Shown here one piece after another: positions 61,147 through 64,000 of a stretch of 64,000 bases of DNA. Position numbers and translations under genes: made by a program. The stretch is from positions 2,795,001 to 2,859,000 of the forward strand of contig CM073549.1 in the NCBI GenBank assembly GCA_037074615.1, in the 5' to 3' direction. The notes beneath the pieces are model-generated. The model was not told the origin of the DNA. It saw only the letters and a list, made by a program, of their open reading frames with translations, and did not search any database. This DNA comes from Leucaena leucocephala. Taxonomy: Eukaryota; Streptophyta; Magnoliopsida; Fabales; Fabaceae. Within the stretch, counting starts at the first letter, position 1. Every line of letters starts with the position of its first letter.

Positions 61147-61817
61147 GAAGAAACTATCGTTCATCTTTATAGACGAAACTAATGGCTCACATGCCGTGGC
61201 ATCGATTATCGCCTTTAATATTAACATGAACTCTGTCTTCTGGGTTTAGATCTTCATGTCTTACTCTCCACTGGGTTTCCCATGTAACGACAATGCAATA
61301 AGTATTTTAAGAGTTTCCGTATGATAGTATCTTACATCACGTTATATCATACAATCTCACAATATTTTATATATTTATGTTCGCTATGATGATTTAAATT
61401 CTGACTAAAAAGAATAATATATATAATGCGTTTAATCAAAGCTAAAATGTGGTGTGAGATTCTTTAGTTTTTAATTGGCTCTCTATTTCACATGGGTTAG
61501 GACGCAAATTGCACTATAATATGCAATGTTCACGTGGCCAATGAAAGACATTCGACTCCAGTACCTTCTATTTCTTGATTAAAGTCTCTTCAATTCTAAC
61601 AATGGCCTCTTATAATAGTACTAAACGGGACTGAGAAAATAAGCCATTTGATTAATTACCATTATTTTCCAGCCAAAAAGAAAAATTACCGGTATCAGTA
61701 GTCTCATACTATCGGTAGTCTGGACGTGAATGCTGAAGACGAAATCATAGCTTCTCTCTCACTCCCATCTTCCCGTTTCAGAAACTCTCCTTTCTCATCT
61801 CAAGATCATTGGCAGAT
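61147..61817. other. Spacer between IMP copies and duplicated 5' leader
   Basis: 3' UTR of copy 1, then the promoter of copy 2. The last 90 bases (CGAAATCATAGCTTCTCTCT, TTTCAGAAACTCTCC) repeat the copy 1 leader at 56840-56928, so the duplication included the leader but not the MITE. Confidence 0.6.
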
Positions 61818-63979
61818 ATGGCTGACATTGGTACTCCCCAATCAATCAACCTCTACATCGTTCTTTCTTGTTTTGTCTGGCAGGGATCTTACCTTTCGTT
61901 TTCTTTCGTTGGATTTTCATTGCAACTTTATGGACTGATAGATTCGCTCCCGGAATTCCTCGCGTCTGCAATCGATGTTGCCTGGAAAGCTGGTGAGGTC
62001 AGTTCATTCTCAACTTCATTTTCTTTCCAAATCCAATATATTTTCCTTTCCCGTTTCACTTCTTATATCTTTTATGTGAATGATTACCAGCTCATTCGAA
62101 AAGCGTTCTACGAGACCAAACATGTGGAGCACAAAGGACAGGTTTGCACTAGAAACGTGCTTCTACCTGCGTTCTCTTTCTAGTGATTGATTAAGGGTCC
62201 CATTTGCCATTTATCTACCGCAATGGTGATTTTATTAGTTCATTGGGGAGGAAACTACCGCAGTTCAAGGTGCTACAGAACTTACAGATGAACCCACATG
62301 GATAGTTGACCCTGTGGATGGAACAACTAACTTTGTGCATGGGTAAATATCCACTCTGATTTTCAAGTTGATACATTTTCATTTCCATATAGAATAACCA
62401 TAATTCCGCTATTTGTAGCTTCCCTCTCGTCTGTGTCTCCATAGGCCTTACAATTCAAAAAGTTCCCGTTGTTGGCGTTGTTTACAATCCAATATTGAAT
62501 GAGGTAAGGATCTTCCACCCCGTAGATACTTTACTAGTGGCTTACCGAAGGATTCATCTTTGTACACTACATTTTTATTCAATGCTGAAAATAGTGTGAT
62601 GTTTTTGCTTTTGTTTATTTGTCTTTTGACTTAAATTGAAATGACTAATTGTTGCTTTTCACTGCCATTTCTGGGAAAGTTGCTTTTTTGAACAGGAAAC
62701 CTATAAAAGGTGTGCGTTCTTTTCTGTGTCTTTTGAATGTTGGTTTTTATCTGGAATTAGTTGTCCATGCTTATGTCTTGAATTTGTGCAGTATCATCAC
62801 AAAGTGAACTGATAAGCTCTCTTCTTGTCACTGAGGTATGACATGTTTGTTAGAATTGATTTACCTGAAAGCCATGTATCACTCTTATTCATATCCGAAT
62901 ACATTAACATTCATATCCGAAATGTGATGCCTGTAAATCAAGTTAACACTGAAATCTGATAAAAAATTTCCTTTCTGAATGGGCAGTGTGGATCAAATCC
63001 TTACAAGTCAGTAGTTGATACCTATACAAAGAGGGTCAATAGCTTGCTTTTGAAGGTAAAACCGGGACTTGCCAAGGAATCATCTTCCCTATAGCGAAAT
63101 GATTAACTGTCATAACCATGTCTTTTCAATTAGTAGGTAAGATCCCTTCGAGCTTGTGGTTCCTTGGCTTTAAACCTTTGTGGAGTCGCATGTGGAAGGC
63201 TCGATATATGCTTTGAGCTTGGCTTTGGTGGTGCTTGGTATGGTTTTACACAGAATGCAATTTACAGTTTTCTGTTTTTTAAGTTATTCTTTGATATAAG
63301 CTTTCAAATGTACAGATACCGGATACTTAATACTGCATAATTGGTGGAGTTTTCAGGGATGTAGCGGCGGGTGCTGTCATTGTTAGAGAAGATGGAGGTG
63401 TTATGTATGGTCCGTAAGTGGCTTTACTTTAGATATCTTTCCACTTAACGAACGGGATTTGTAATTTGTATGAAACAAAAGGTTCTAGAGAGTCCTGTCT
63501 TTGCATCAGTTAGGGATAGAATCTATTTCGCTACTGACATGCATCTTCGTGACTTCTTTCCATGCACTATAACCAGGCCATGCTTTTAATACAAAACTTG
63601 AGAGCCAAAACTGCACTAGATTTGATAGTGACGGATACTTATGTTCAAAACAAGACTTTGGACAAATCACGACGAGGTTTTAAATAAATAATATAGTTAT
63701 CAAAAAGTTTTATAAATAAGCAGCATGCAATAGAAAATTTCAGTACAAGAAATAACAATAGATCTATTCTACTTATTTATTGTGATATTTTTTTTATAAT
63801 TATATTCTTTTTTTAGGACATCATAATAATTTTTTTAAAAACTTTTCTATTACGTGAAAATCTGATGGGTGTATTGCTTCAGTTCTGGTGTAGAATTTAA
63901 CCTTACAGCTCAAAGGGTGGCAGCTTCAAATCCTTCCCTGAAGGATAAACAGGTGGAGGCTCTGCGCCAAGTAAAGTGA
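61818..63979 (+). pseudogene. Inositol monophosphatase copy 2, exon 4 deleted, exon 7 acceptor lost
   Basis: Tandem duplicate of the gene at 56929. Recognisable exons: 61818-61830, 61942-61997, 62091-62141, 62239-62342, 62419-62503, 62655-62709, 62792-62835, 62987-63055, 63137-63237, 63357-63413, 63883-63979. The counterpart of exon 4 (27 residues, including VDLVTETDK) is absent: intron 3 sequence runs straight into the end of intron 4. Exons 3 and 5 are both phase 0, so the frame survives, but D48 is lost. The base pair before exon 7 is TG, not AG (GTTG|CTTTTC), and skipping its 55 bases would shift the frame. The EAGG of motif 2 is EDGG and the following D is G. No stop occurs inside the remaining exons. 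A transcribed, altered product cannot be excluded. The gene ends 21 bases before the window edge. Confidence 0.88.
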
Positions 63980-64000
63980 GAAGAAACTATCATTCTCTGA

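Noticed and set aside
1..64000. CRISPR arrays, operons or bacterial mobile elements
   Set aside because: The genes are spliced with GT-AG introns, and repeats are eukaryotic SINE, LINE and MITE types; no regularly spaced array is present.

Overview
This is a nuclear plant segment, from a flowering plant and most likely a eudicot. The DNA is AT-rich, with spliced genes spread among long intergenic stretches full of SINEs, LINE remnants and MITEs. Every assignment was read from the sequence; nothing was searched. Gene-family names rest on motif recall.

Layout: (1) 1.3-3.2 kb, minus strand: a three-exon gene for a small chloroplast-type membrane protein with a Gly/Trp-rich stretch. (2) 4.1-4.8 kb, minus strand: a doubtful two-exon gene or pseudogene with a SINE in its intron. 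(3) 5.5-9.2 kb, plus strand: a complete EMC3 gene, an ER membrane protein complex subunit, with eight coding exons. (4) 9.4-9.9 kb: the 3' end of an L1-type LINE. (5) 10-19 kb: gene-poor, with a possible LTR remnant (12.1-13.9 kb), a truncated SINE and a 546-bp Mutator-like MITE. (6) 19.8-21.4 kb: a two-exon gene for a Glu/Lys-rich repeat protein whose intron is packed with GATC. (7) 24-26 kb: SINE copies. (8) 27.0-28.1 kb, minus strand: an intronless F-box gene of the CPR1/CPR30 type. (9) 34.9-38.4 kb: a six-exon tonoplast dicarboxylate transporter (TDT). (10) 43.3 and 44.9 kb: an intact secreted cystatin and a tandem copy broken by one nonsense codon. (11) 49.1-54.5 kb: an eleven-exon MO25 gene carrying a truncated RTE-type LINE in intron 5; exact telomeric repeats sit at the LINE's 5' junction. 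(12) 56.9-64.0 kb: tandem inositol monophosphatase (VTC4/IMP) genes. The first is intact. The second lacks exon 4 and has lost a splice acceptor.

The genes are independent housekeeping, transport, defence and signalling loci rather than a pathway cluster. From memory, TDT, cystatin and MO25 are also neighbours in Arabidopsis (At5g47540-47560), and EMC3 and CPR1 lie close together there (At4g12560-12590). The gene backbone therefore looks ancestral, and the novelty lies in the accessory DNA: two SINE families, several MITEs, the telomere-capped LINE junction, and two tandem duplicates caught in decay.
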